Assembly (NCBI GenBank): GCA_018292915.2
Contig: JACVVK020000205.1
Span: 620,001 to 684,000 of the forward strand
DNA: 64,000 bases
Source of the DNA: Batillaria attramentaria
Taxonomy: Eukaryota > Mollusca > Gastropoda > Batillariidae
Direction of reading: 5' to 3'
Position numbers and translations under genes: made by a program. How positions within the stretch are numbered: position 1 is the first letter of the stretch; the number at the start of each line of letters is the position of its first letter. The notes below the pieces were generated by a model. It ran no database searches, had not been told where the DNA came from, and saw only the letters and a program-made list of their open reading frames with translations. Shown in pieces: positions 34,211 to 45,109 of the stretch.

Positions 34211-34700
34211 GGCTACGTTACACCAGAGACCATACACAGAGATATGTGGATAGTCTATGGTTACACAGATGCAAATCTGGAGGAAAACGCTATATATTCC
34301 TCTTACACATAACGCTGCAGATGACACCCTAGAAATGCTTTAAAATTCACCAAAAAATTCACAAAAATCAGGCAGCCATAGACTCATGCGCAGAGGAAAT
34401 TTAAACAAATTCCAATATTCCGTTTTTTGGCAATGTTGGCAGCGACCACATACCCCCTCATTCCACGGTCGTCTGCTGGCTCCTGTGCCAGCCGCGCATG
34501 AATACAAATAGTCCACAAGCCAGCCTCATTTTTCCCTAATTTTACTATTACTTGGCATGAAACTTGTTTACAAAGCCAACAAAAAGCACCAGATTGCCAT
34601 ATTTTACTATGCACACAAATTTTAAAAGGGGCAAAGATTTTATACTATATTTAGCCGAGTTCTTACTACATGCCCCGGAAGCTAATACCGTCGCGTAGCC
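34211..34700 (-). mobile_element. MITE-B, full length with an extra 45-60 bases
   Basis: Bounded by GGCTACGTTAC and GTCGCGTAGCC; the body is the reverse complement of the 12118 copy. A segment near 34225-34262 is absent from the other copies. Its 76-codon open frame at 34384-34614 matches those of the other copies. Confidence 0.85.
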
Positions 34701-35028
34701 GATTCTGTGGTCTTCCGGGACCCATAAGTGGTAATTAACGAAATTCCGCCAGACAGCCGACCAGTTATAAGTGTTAACGACAAGCTGTCAGTTTCTCTCT
34801 CCCCCCTCCCTCCCCCCCCCCAACCCGCCTCCCCTCCCAAAACAGGTTTCAAAATCTTGAAGCAATAGTGACCAGTCAACGACAATCGGAATGGAAGAGA
34901 AGAGACATTCAGTGAGAGAGATCTAGAGAAACTAGGGAGAGAAACCTTGACCTGAGCTTAATAGTAATAATTCTTAGCGTTTGTACAGCATTGTTCTCTA
35001 CATACATACAAGGAGTAGCTGCGCTCAA

Positions 35029-35063
<35 letters not shown>

Positions 35064-35494
35064 TATGCATCCCAACCCACTCTTGAACTTCATTTAGCAG
35101 CAGAGATAGAGACAGCAGGCGAGACCTTCCTCCAAACTCAAGTAAAATCAAAACAAAGCAAACAAACCATATAATTATATCTGAAAAGTTCAAGAAAACA
35201 GAGAAACTGAAATTGAAACGAGGAGGCTGACCGACTGTGCCTAGCATGGAGAGAGAGAAAGCGAGAGAGAGAGAGAGAGAGGAGGGGGGTAGAAGTTGGG
35301 GGTTGGTGGGGGTGGCAGCGAACGAAATCACTGGCGGAGTCACCGCGTTCCCATTGGCAGGAACCTTAACACCTATAACACCTATAACAAACTTGCATGT
35401 AATTAAACTAAGTGCACGCTAATACCAACAGACTACATAAACCTTACTTTACGTACAGTATTCCGGAGACAAGCAGTCAGGCTGGAGAAAGCGA

Positions 35495-35557
<63 letters not shown>

Positions 35558-36350
35558 TGTAGGCCGGTGAGGGGAGGGGGAGATAACAATGCAACCACTC
35601 ACTCGTATGTAAACACTTTCAACCAGTTCACGCATGATATTACACAGCCGCATGCACACTAATACAATGAATCAAACCCGGAATACAAATCGAAATAATC
35701 CTGTTCAACTTACCTTCTTCTCAGTCTGCTGACTTGAAACTGCCTTGCTCCTTCGAACTGCTATAAGACACACCACCACAACACTAAGGCTCTTCTTACC
35801 CTGGAATTTCTCTTCTGTTTCCACACAAGAAGTCTACCCACCACACAGCGTATACAGTTCAACCATGCGCCGAAAGACGCACCCAAGCCGTGCGGGCACG
35901 TAAAACAGGGTACACGATGTAACAATGATAATCGAAGACTCGTGAGAGCTCTCTGTTACTGGCCCGGAGGGCTGAAATATCCCCAGCTATGTTCGCCGGC
36001 CCGGGGATCCCCCGCCTATAACTAGTCGCACGTGCAGGGCGCGAGCGGAGACTCAGTGAGGGCGCGTGCCGACCGATTTCAGCAGTGCTGAAGAAGAAGA
36101 AGGCCTTAGGCTCAACAGAGACGATATGATGTAAGCGGTGGAGGTACGGTTTATCCTGGTGTGGCCGGTTGCTTTTAGGGGTAATGTATAAACAAAAAGT
36201 CTACAGGAGACATTAGGCATGTTTAAAGTCTCACTACGTTTGTCAGGCATACAAAAATGCTGTGGAATACATTTCATTGAATGCGCTAATCAGAATCAGT
36301 CACTTGCGACACAGAATAACATCTGAAATCATTGTGTGGCGTATTATACT
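34700..36350. other. No gene recognised; microsatellites
   Basis: Holds (CA)n at about 35031-35063, a (GA)n run near 35246-35282 and (TG)n at about 35497-35556. Open frames on the - strand overlap these tracts. A pyrimidine-rich stretch at 34795-34830 is not linked to any exon. Confidence 0.5.
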
Positions 36351-36354
36351 GTTA

Positions 36355-36570
36355 TAGGCTGGGTTTCAGGGGTAGGGCCGTAGGTGTAGTTTTCGGGAGG
36401 TGACAGAGAAGAAAGTTGTAGCCCAAGGCCGAAGGCCGCGGGCTACAACTTCTAGCCACGAATTAGCCTTTGTTGCTTGCGTGGCGTTAAGCCCTAAATA
36501 ACTAACTAACTAACTCTGTTGCCTCCCGAAAACTACACATACGGCCCTACCCCCGAAAACCAGCCTAAAA
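36355..36570. mobile_element. Fold-back MITE with possible TA target duplication
   Basis: Left GGCTGGGTTTCAGGGGTAGG and GCCGTAGGTGTAGTTTTCGG are mirrored by right CCGAAAACTACACATACGGC and CCTACCCCCGAAAACCAGCC, giving about 42-base ends. TA flanks both sides. The interior contains a 10-base inverted pair (CCAAGGCCGAAGGCCGCGGG region) and the dispersed GCGTTAAGCCCTAAATAACT block also seen at 1150. Confidence 0.82.
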
Positions 36571-36574
36571 GAGT

Positions 36575-38720
36575 TGTGTTTTCATTTCCAACTCTGAAAA
36601 CTGAAGTTTAAAACCAATATTTCGGAAAAAGTTAATAGCTTCTCCCTGCAAGCTTTCTTTACAGAAGTAAATCTATGAGGCGCCATTTGCACGAAGCAGA
36701 TCTGACGTGGAAGGTCGTTGTTGAACGGTACATGTATCGCCGCATTGCTTGTGCGTTTGGCACGTGCGAAACTGCTCTAAAGGTGTCACCTCAGCTTATT
36801 AAACCTACCTTAATGATTAACCTTAGTTCTTCAAGCCGAGTTTTTGCGTAAAGCTGAGTTGTAAAACCAAGCTTCAGCTTTGGTGCACAGCTACAAAACG
36901 GTTTGGTGCAAACGTCGCTCCATGTGAAATCGAGGAATGGCCGCTTCCCGCTTGAAATTTTCCCTTCGCTTCTTTGGTATCTATAGATATGTAGGTGAAA
37001 TGTTTGTTTCGTTGTCTGGGCAGCTTGTCGTGTTCATCTGCGAAACGTTTGCGCCATTTCTATGCGTTCTCTTATCATCTGCTTGCTCCAGTATCGCTAT
37101 GCTGACACAGCTACCCGCCGCTGCAGAATGATCATAGTAGCAGACGACTTCCCGTTTGGCGAACCTTTTGTTGGATTTGCGAGGTCTGTGTCCACAAATC
37201 GGGATTCGGCAAAATAAATCGATCTGGGTAGGCACATGTTGATGTTTAGTAATAGTCATAAAATGATTTCAAATCTGTTACGTACCGTTTTGCGTGTAAT
37301 CTTCGGCTGAGCTATATCCGAAACGATTTCACGGCTTCGCAGCAAGGAAACAGTAGAAGAAAGTCAAGCGCTCATCGGACCGCACCTGATTGGCTTGTTT
37401 ATCGCAATGTCAAGGGCATTGGAATATTTTAAGCCTAGCAGGCTTTGGTTAGGGACTCGGGCATTGTTTACGTGGGTATCACCTTTGTTTACCAAAAGAT
37501 CAACGACCTTTCCCTTGGAGGTACATCGAGGGCTACCGCATGGCTCTCGACCAATCCCTGTAGGAGAACTAAAATGAAATGAAAACAAATGTTCTTCTAC
37601 GTACCTAGAAGCGTGTCGTGTACTGGGCAGACGACATTATTTGGTTGAACGAAGACCGGTTAGACAGCGCTATTGGTTGCTATTTTTAGGTACTTTGTCG
37701 ATCGGCGTGTAGTACAGGTTTGGAAGCGTTGGGCCTTGGAAAGTCCTACTTCACCACCTGTAGAAGCCAAAAAGTCACAAAAATGGCCACAGTGGCCAAA
37801 AGAACCATTTATTAATTTGGCAAACTGCCTTAGAGCTTTTTAAGCGGCATTTTTTTCCCCTTCAGAACGCAATACGAATGTTACGTGTGGAGAAATATTG
37901 AAGAGCCCAGCGTCTTACCGAGGGTTACGGCGATACACAGGCGAACACTTCCTCACGTAGCGACTTCTTATAGACCGCGTGTTGTCTCTTTCACTCACAG
38001 AAGACACGTGAGCTCGTAGAAAAGTTATAACCGTGTGGAGTTTATTACAGCACTTCTCTGGTGTTACACTGCACTCTCAAGCTTCGCACATACAAGCTTC
38101 TCTCGTGCACACCCAATTTTAAAAAAACAACAACAACAGAACAACAACAACAACAACAAAACCAAATACAGCTGTTATCTTTCAGCATACAAACAAAACA
38201 CAAAGACACAGCCACGCTCGTAACAACGAATATAGGGACTTCAATGTGTTTTCAAGTATCCATTATTTGTCTATCTCTGTCTTTCTCGACCGACGGAAGG
38301 TTCCGATTTCGATGAGACCAAAATTTGTACTGACCTATTTCCAGTGCCCTCTTTCTGAAATCACCCTTCTCGGTTGCCAGAGGACATCAAAACCCCCGGC
38401 AGACCCCCCCCCCCCCCCCCCCCAGCACCCAAACCAGTCTCTTTTGTCTAAAAACCCGACTGTCTTTTCAGATGTAATAGCGTCTTATACGACCGTGACT
38501 GTTCCTGAGATTCGAATTCGTCAGTTTCGTTTGAATGACGAGAGTCTGGGTCTCAGCGGGTCTCGGCGGATCGAGTCACTGTTGTGCCGTCACCGAGTCA
38601 GCACGAGAGTTAGTCAAAACTGCGAGTGTTTTTCTGCTGCTGCTTCCATTCAAAAGTTATGAAGACGATTCCGGTCAGGGACCTGGGGCAGCAGGGATGG
38701 CCGAAGCAGCCCGAATTGTA
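36575..38720. other. No gene recognised
   Basis: Short unsupported open frames on both strands; a (CAA)n stretch near 38128-38160 and a C-run near 38406. Weak SINE-A-like words appear at 38320-38380 but are too decayed to call. Confidence 0.4.
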
Positions 38721-38739
38721 CTAATCTCTTAGTCTCAAG

Positions 38740-38923
38740 GGGAAGCCGGGGTGGCCGAATGGTAGAACGTTGGACTCCAAATGCTCGGGTCGTGAGTTCG
38801 TATCCCGTCTGGGGCCAAATATTTGTGCTGACTTTTTCATCAGTCGTTGCCCCTTCTTTGATATCACCCGTATGCGGTGGAAAAGGACGTTAAACACCCA
38901 AACACCCACCCCCACCCCCTCGC
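38740..38923 (+). mobile_element. SINE-A with target duplication
   Basis: Complete copy (GCCGGGGTGGCCGAATGG head, CATATCACCC-type body, CCCACCCCCACC tail). AGTCTCAAG flanks it at 38731-38739 and 38924-38932. Confidence 0.9.
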
Positions 38924-38930
38924 AGTCTCA

Positions 38931-39222
38931 AGCCGGCAGTGGAGCACCACGGTGTTGTGCACATGTGTGACACAGTTTCGGGGGTTTCCGCAGCTGTTGC
39001 GTCATCACAGCTGGTGGAATTTCAAATACCCCCAGCTGTGACTGTGGTTTCCACAACAGATTCTGATTGGCTGTACTACGTCACTCGGCGCGCAAACTGA
39101 TATGGCGGACAGTGCATCTTCAATCGGTTTGTCACCGAGCACAGCTGTGTTCAGTTTTGTAGTTAGTAGACACACCGAGCGCAACGACTGTGATGTGCGC
39201 TGTGTCCAGTTATGAGCAGGCT
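38931..39222 (-). mobile_element. MITE-A, left end eroded
   Basis: The interior and the right end (AGTTATGAGCAGGCT) match the family. The left end is reduced to AGCCGGCAGTGGAGCAC. TAA follows at 39223-39225, but no matching TAA is on the left, where a SINE-A has inserted. Confidence 0.82.
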
Positions 39223-39225
39223 TAA

Positions 39226-39811
39226 CGTACCTTCGTGGAAAGAGACTATTACGGCAATGCCATTCATCTTGAAATCACCCCTTTTCCCCATCGAATGACA
39301 TCATAAGCTTACTGCGTCAGTTGTGGCATTGCACGGCGGGTGGTTTTACCTAAAAGCAAACGTGATCAATATGTTTGGATCGTAGTAACACCGGGAAACA
39401 TCCGCCATCTTGATTAAACCCTGTGAAGTTTTGAGTCCCAGCGGTCAGCGCAGAGTCAGTCGTCGCGCGTCGCATCACTGACACTGAAAGCCCAGTGCTT
39501 CGGTGTTCCTATCACGTCTACCACACCAAAATGACCGTTCTGGCGATATTGACCCGCTTTGGGAATGCCACCCTGGTAAGGCGTCCACGCGACAAAAGGG
39601 GCGGTCTGCCTGATCACTGTACGTGCTGCAGCATAATGAAGGCGCTATCCTCTGGCCTCTGTTGCACCAGTAGTTTGGGAGGGAGGGCTGTGATCCGTTA
39701 ACATTGATGGTTGATTGATGTGGGGATTTTTCTTCTTGTTGTTGTTCCTCTCTCTCTCTCTCTCTAAACTAAACGATCGTTATCGTTATCTCAAGTTATT
39801 TCAATAACACT

Positions 39812-39855
<44 letters not shown>

Positions 39856-40000
39856 AATTAATTGTTATGTAATATTCGTATCAATTTCTTTTTGTTGTTT
39901 TAAAATAGTTTGTCTTTGTAGTTTAACAACTACAAGTAATAGAATCGTGCAAGTGCCCAAACTTCTACACGTTGGAAAGTATAGAATCTTTGTCATTAAC
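39226..40000. other. No gene recognised; (CT)n tracts
   Basis: Contains (CT)n at about 39749-39765 and 39813-39850. A 68-codon frame at 39495-39701 has no domain I know. Confidence 0.4.
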
Positions 40001-40005
40001 GTTGT

Positions 40006-40022
40006 CGAAACACACACACACA

Positions 40023-40099
<77 letters not shown>
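40006..40099. repeat. (CA)n microsatellite
   Basis: About 45 units with one TA interruption; the reverse-strand frame is Cys/Val only. Confidence 0.95.
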
Positions 40100-40102
<3 letters not shown>

Positions 40103-40564
40103 AGCAAACAAACAAAAACTATACTTGTTTCCTAATCGCTGCGTTTTGGCAAAGGCAAATTGGCGAAGATCGTTTCTCTCCAAACAAACAAACAAACACA
40201 CAAACAAACACACAAAGTAGACATACTAGACTTGCAGGCCTCATCGCTAGTTTTCGACTCAGCGAAACTGGCAGAGGCAACTCTCTCTCTCTCTCTGGGT
40301 TGTTGAGAAACATGGGAAGACAGCCTCGGAAAGGAGGGTAGTGAGGGAGACCGGATTTTTTTGATGAGTCGAGAGTGAGAGTCTGAGGGCTAATTGCTGG
40401 TTCTGCTGGTAGGCCAAGGGTCATTTTCTCGCTGCTTTTAACCAGCGCTGGCTCCGTGGCTCTGGGATGACTTCAAGATCTTCCTTGTCGGTTTGGCGAT
40501 GGCTTCTAGATCTTCCTTCTAGGGTTTAAAGAAGCATGACTGTGTGAATGAAAACCACGACAGC

Positions 40565-40715
40565 CCCCCCCCCCCCAAAAAAAAAAAAAAAAAAAAAAAA
40601 GAAGAAGAAAAACAAACAAAACAAAAAAACAAAACAAACAAACAAACAAAAACAAAAAACACAAACAAACAAACACAAACAAACAAACAATACATAAATA
40701 AAACAAAAAACAAGG
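40565..40715. repeat. C-run and A/CAAA-rich tract
   Basis: A C-run, a 24-base A-run and drifting CAAA units. It probably includes the tail of an eroded retroposon. Confidence 0.8.
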
Positions 40716-40719
40716 GTGT

Positions 40720-40845
40720 TTTGGGTGGGTGTTTGGGAGTGTAACGTCCTTTTCCACCACATACGGGTGATATCAAAGACGAGGCAACGATGAAAAACCC
40801 AGCACGAATATTTGGCCGCAGCCGAGATTCGAACTCACACCGGCA
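40720..40845 (-). mobile_element. SINE-A, head truncated
   Basis: GGGTGGGTGTTTGGGAGTG, CATACGGGTGATATCAAAGA and GATTCGAACTCACACC follow the reverse complement of the family. It stops inside the head, where a CAA-rich tract begins. Confidence 0.85.
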
Positions 40846-40849
40846 AAAA

Positions 40850-40892
40850 AAAACAAAAACAACAACAACAAAACAACAAAACAAACAACAAC

Positions 40893-40965
<73 letters not shown>

Positions 40966-41008
40966 GACATGAAGAAGAAGAAGAACAACAACAACAACAA
41001 CAAAACAA
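40850..41008. repeat. (CAA)n-(CA)n-(CAA)n compound repeat
   Basis: CA core at about 40895-40963, flanked by CAA and GAA triplets. Confidence 0.93.
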
Positions 41009-41251
41009 ACAAAGCAGAGAAGCAAATGATTTACGTCCCTTCCGTGTCATTGCGTAAATGAGTAAGAATAAAATAGTGATTTCAAGTGAATGAACACTTG
41101 GCCGCAGATCGTTTTCTCGGCCCTTTTGATTGGCGCTGGCTTCGTGGCTCTGTCTGTGATGGTTTCAAGATCTTCTCTGTCGATTTGGCGATGGCTTCGA
41201 AGTCTTCCTCCTACTTACTTAGGCCCATGGCTCCAAGTGGAGCTCCAACCT

Positions 41252-41276
41252 CTAACCCTAACCCTCACCCTAACGG
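41252..41276. repeat. Short interstitial telomere-like repeat
   Basis: About four units of CCCTAA (one variant, CCCTCA), the complement of the TTAGGG telomere repeat used by molluscs and most animals. It abuts a SINE-A body. Confidence 0.7.
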
Positions 41277-41403
41277 GTGATATCAGTCAAAGACGGGGCA
41301 ACGATGAAAAAGCCAGCACAAATATTTGGCCTCAGCCAGGATTCCAACTCACGACCCGAGCTTTGAGAGTCCAACGCTCTACCATTCGACCATCCCGGCT
41401 CCC
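41276..41403 (-). mobile_element. SINE-A, tail replaced
   Basis: Body from GGGTGATATCAG to the complete head ending CCATCCCGGCTCCC on the + strand. The usual GGGTG tail is missing and CCCTAA repeats stand in its place. Confidence 0.85.
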
Positions 41404-41450
41404 AGTCAGAGGAGCAATTAACACATTTCGTACCAGTACCGCGCACGAGT

Positions 41451-41705
41451 ATCCCGCGTATTTGACTCTCCTTTGAATTTTAGACTTAGCAATCACAAAC
41501 TGCCAGTTCAACACCAGAGACTACTAGGGATACCAAGAAATGAAAGGGTATGTCCACTCTGTGAAAAAAAAGGAGATAGGGGACGAGTTTCACTATTTAT
41601 TCAGTTGTCCACACCCGCTAATAAAAGAAAGCCGTATAAGCTTGTTACCAAAATATTACCACTCCCACCGTAATGTCATGAAAATGCACACTTTGATGAA
41701 TAACA
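41451..41705 (+). pseudogene. LINE ORF2 C-terminal fragment, frameshifted
   Basis: One frame reads FRLSNHKLPVQHQRLLGIP then RNERVCPLCEKK. A second frame continues EIGDEFHYLFSCPHPLI and YYHSHRNVMKMHTLMNNK. Together they follow the familiar C-terminal block of non-LTR retrotransposon proteins (LRxSxHxLxIExGR...R.CxxC...EDExHFLxxCP). The break lies in the A8 run at about 41561-41568. No upstream reverse transcriptase is present, so it is a 5'-truncated dead copy. Confidence 0.75.
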
Positions 41706-42126
41706 AGATGGCCACCAGCCCAATATGTTGTTTCCATTCAATGACCTGCTGCAGTCACAGTCGTAGTCGTTGTGTCATGTATGCAGCCCGCGCGCACACG
41801 CCGGAACGCAAGCTCTCTGACATCAAGCATGCTGACATAAAGAAAGTACTGAAAACCCTTATCGTGCCTCTATGCACTTGCAAAAACCCAAACACATGAG
41901 GTCGTGTGAGCTCGCCTAGCTGGTTGACGTCACAACTTGTTGGCGTATGCGAGGTTCTACATGGGTGAATGAATTCTTGTAATAAAGTCGTTCCCCTTTG
42001 ACAGAGTTACTTCCCGCAGACCTGACTGACAGACGATTGCTTACTGGTATCGGAGAAGAGACCCTCTCTCTCTCTCTCTCGCCTTAGACGCGCGCTTGCG
42101 CGCGCACGCACACACCCCCCCTCCCC

Positions 42127-42129
<3 letters not shown>

Positions 42130-42157
<28 letters not shown>
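42130..42157. repeat. Short (CA)n microsatellite
   Basis: About 14 units after a CT run and a C-run. Confidence 0.9.
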
Positions 42158-42158
<1 letters not shown>

Positions 42159-42966
42159 TATGCAAAGACCTTGGAATCAGAAAGACGCGTCACTCCTGCC
42201 CTCGTAAGATTAGACTCCAGAGTGCAGTCCCTTTTCGGCGGGGCGTGAAAATGTGACTGCTTACACCCAGCGCCATTTTTAAAAATGGCGAATTTTTTTT
42301 TTTAGAAAAGCAGAGACTTGTGTGTCATATGATTCGATTTGAAACGAAGTCTTGAATATCCGACCACTTTTCGTTTGGGCAAAATCTTTGCCAGCGGACA
42401 ATTATTGTTGCGCTTTCATGGCACTGTTTACGTGGTAGACTGATCCAACAGGATGTGAGTAAACGGCAAGGGGGTTGCACTCTGACAGGCAAGGGTGTTG
42501 CACTCTACAGGCAAGTATTATTGCACGGTGCAGACGATCACGTACCTGCCTTGTGGTGGAATAAGAGACGATTACAAAAGCATACACACCCGTGCTCTAG
42601 GACTGAATGTAATAATAGATCTGTCCATTCAGACAGAGACAGGTTATGTATGTCTCTGATTCAGAAACACGCCTACTTTCACTCTGAAGACAGCCTGCTA
42701 ATCACTTGCGCCACTGAGGATCCCTCTGGGTTCAAAGCTGGTCAAGGATGACATAGTGCGCGACCTTGTGTTTGAGAGCACCGAGACAATTTAGGCCCGT
42801 CACGGTAGCGCAGTGAGCGCCATTTCCCCACTGTGCACAGAGGTACTTTCCACTGAAAGACTCTGTGCTCCAGAGAGTGTCGTAAGAGAGACATATAGCG
42901 GGACAACGCGAAGAGTTGTCTGCCCGCATTAGCGCGCATCCTAGATCTGGCCCCTATAGTGACAGC

Positions 42967-43170
42967 ATGGCGGAAAGTGGAAAGCGATCACAAAAGCATG
43001 CAATTGTGTTCTGCGCCGAATTGTTCAAATAACAGACAAATATAAACGGGGAAATACTTCTTTTGGTATTCCTGTTGAAAAACAAACATTTTTTTTTCGC
43101 TTTCTTGTCCAAAAAAAGAAAAAAAAAAAAAAAGACCTCAAGTGGTACGTGTGCATGCAGTGTAAACTAA
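42967..43170 (+). pseudogene. Possible THAP zinc-finger N-terminus, broken
   Basis: From ATG 42967 the frame begins MAESGKRSQKHA, then needs a +1 shift to read CSAPNCSNNRQI (a CxxxxC pair as in the C2CH THAP finger). A further shift gives GNTSFGIPVEK, resembling the SFHRFP-type THAP segment, and later LKWYV, resembling the conserved Trp region. The pieces are in THAP order and spacing, but there are at least two frame breaks and a stop. The assignment is tentative. If right, it suggests the TIR element descends from a THAP-bearing transposon. Confidence 0.4.
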
Positions 43171-43278
43171 CAGTAAACACACGCGGCTGACGCAGATACA
43201 GCGTAATTTTTTTCCCTGACAACTTTACAAATCACGGTGACTTAAATTGTGCTAGCGTCTACCTGCATCTAAATTCAG

Positions 43279-43316
<38 letters not shown>
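43279..43316. repeat. (CA)n microsatellite
   Basis: About 19 units inside the TIR element. Confidence 0.93.
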
Positions 43317-43319
<3 letters not shown>

Positions 43320-43944
43320 AACAAAATCATCCGGCTGAACTTCGTTCTAACCATTGTAAAACCATATCACAACATAGAATCTGCTGGATCGTCGGTCGCA
43401 GATATGATTAATGCTGAGTTAGCAGGAAGTATTCAGCGGATGCGTCCATCTTTGGATCTCTCGCACATTCGATCTTTCTGTGTTCCGTACTAGTTTTACT
43501 TGAACACATCGAACGAAATGCACTGCGTAGCCTACGTACAGCAGTGAAAGCCAAACTAGATCTTTCTTTCGTCCTCCGGAACTTTGAGAGTACTTATGTT
43601 TTCCATAGGCCTAAAACACATGCGAAATATATGGGGGGAGACCACCTGGCAGTCGCTGACATCTTCGTTTTTGTTTATTTTCTTAAAATGTTTTACGGCG
43701 GCTAGTGTAGGGTTGGGTCAAACAACTGCGTAGATCTGCGGGATGCGCGCTAATGCGCGCAGACAACTCTTACGCGTTGTCCCTCAAAGGGAGGTAAGTG
43801 AACTATCTTTATGTTTCCAAGATCTTTGCATTATGCTTCTGAGTGTGAGTCAGTGGCAAAAACGAAACCCACTGAAATTCCCGCTTTCCACATGTCAAGT
43901 TGTAGAGACTCTTGCGAAAAGATACTGCATTTCGATGCAAAATA

Positions 43945-44208
43945 ATTTCTAGACCATCCCAGAACATGCTGGTGCAGTAACGTCAGTAGATTACGTCACC
44001 TTGGAGAGATTTCGAGCCTTCCAGTAAGTTGAGGAATGTTCTAGATCTGACGTAAGCAGCCCCCCTGCACAGCGTTCTGGATTCTTCTTCTTTCATGAAT
44101 TTGTTCTCCGCGCATATTCTGTTCATAAAGTATTGGAGTTGTAGTCTGTTGTATCCCGTATCATCTCTGCGAGTGCACGATGATGGCGACATAGCATAAG
44201 TAAAATAC
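43945..44208 (-). repeat. Dispersed repeat, about 260 bp, copy 2
   Basis: The reverse complement matches 11083-11343 end to end, with substitutions and small indels. Confidence 0.75.
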
Positions 44209-44574
44209 AACACCACGTCTCCAAACAGAGGAATTCCGAAAGAAAGTGGCGAGACACCCCCAAGAAAAAACAGCATCACGTCAATCAAACATGACGCACT
44301 TACTTTACGTCAGTGCGCGTGCGTCTCTTCTTCGATGTTTGTGAGGCGTGTGGCTTGCAGAGGAAATGTGCTGTGAGTACAAATTTTCGAGTCAACTGAC
44401 GATAACGGCTGCAGTGAATTTTTCTAATTTTTTTGTATATTTTTTATGGCACCCCAGGCTCATTATCTATGTATAGTAGGAGCGATTTTGAGATCTAAAG
44501 TGTGTTCACCAGCACTTTCATCAGGTACGGCTTACGCCAAAAGTATAAAAGCGACAACCTCCAAACTTCACTTA

Positions 44575-45105
44575 GTTGAGAGTCCGTATTCATGCTATCT
44601 ATGTCCAAAAAATGGAGTGGTTTAGGTAAATATTACGCCTTTAAACGCCAGAAAGCCACTTATTCTGAAAAGGGCGATAACTCGCAAATCATGTGTGCAA
44701 TTGTACCTGGATCGGGCCTTCTATTCAACAATCTTGATTCATTTAGAAACCCCAAATTTGAAATCGATCGGTTCAGTATTTTCGGAGAAATAGGCATCTG
44801 AACTGGGTTCACATGCAATGTCAACTCAGGCTCGGTTTACATGAAAACTATAAGAGCGACCATTTTCTAGTAGTGAGTCAATTCAGAGTCCGTATTCAAG
44901 CTATCTACTGCCAAAAAATTGAGTGATTTAAATAAATATTACGCCTGTACACGAAAGACAACCAACTTGTCTCAAAAGGGCGATAACTCCCAAATCACTT
45001 AAGCAATCATCACACGCTTGAATCGTCTAATGTAACATTTTGATAAATTTGGATACCCCAAATTTGAAGCCATTCGGTTGAGTATTTTCGAAGAAACGGG
45101 CCTGG
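44575..45105 (+). repeat. Two tandem units of about 305 bp
   Basis: Each unit contains AGAGTCCGTATTCA.GCTATC (about 44580 and 44885), TAAATATTACGCCT, AAAAGGGCGATAACTC and CCCCAAATTTGAA.. in the same order. A 69-codon open frame in unit 1 is closed in unit 2, so it is not a conserved protein. Confidence 0.85.
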
Positions 45106-45109
45106 ACAC

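Larger units (their letters stand above)
42898..43783. mobile_element. TIR element of about 0.89 kb carrying a THAP-like remnant
   Basis: The left terminus (GGGACAACGCGAAGAGTTGT, then CTGCCCGCATTAGCGCGCAT and CC.AGATCT) is the inverse of the right terminus (AGATCTGCGGGATGCGCG, then CTAATGCGCGCAGACAACTC and CGTTGTCCC). The arms are about 50 bases. The interior holds a degraded THAP-like coding stretch next to the left arm, two poly(T)/poly(A) runs and a (CA)n at 43279-43316. No target duplication could be fixed. Confidence 0.7.
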
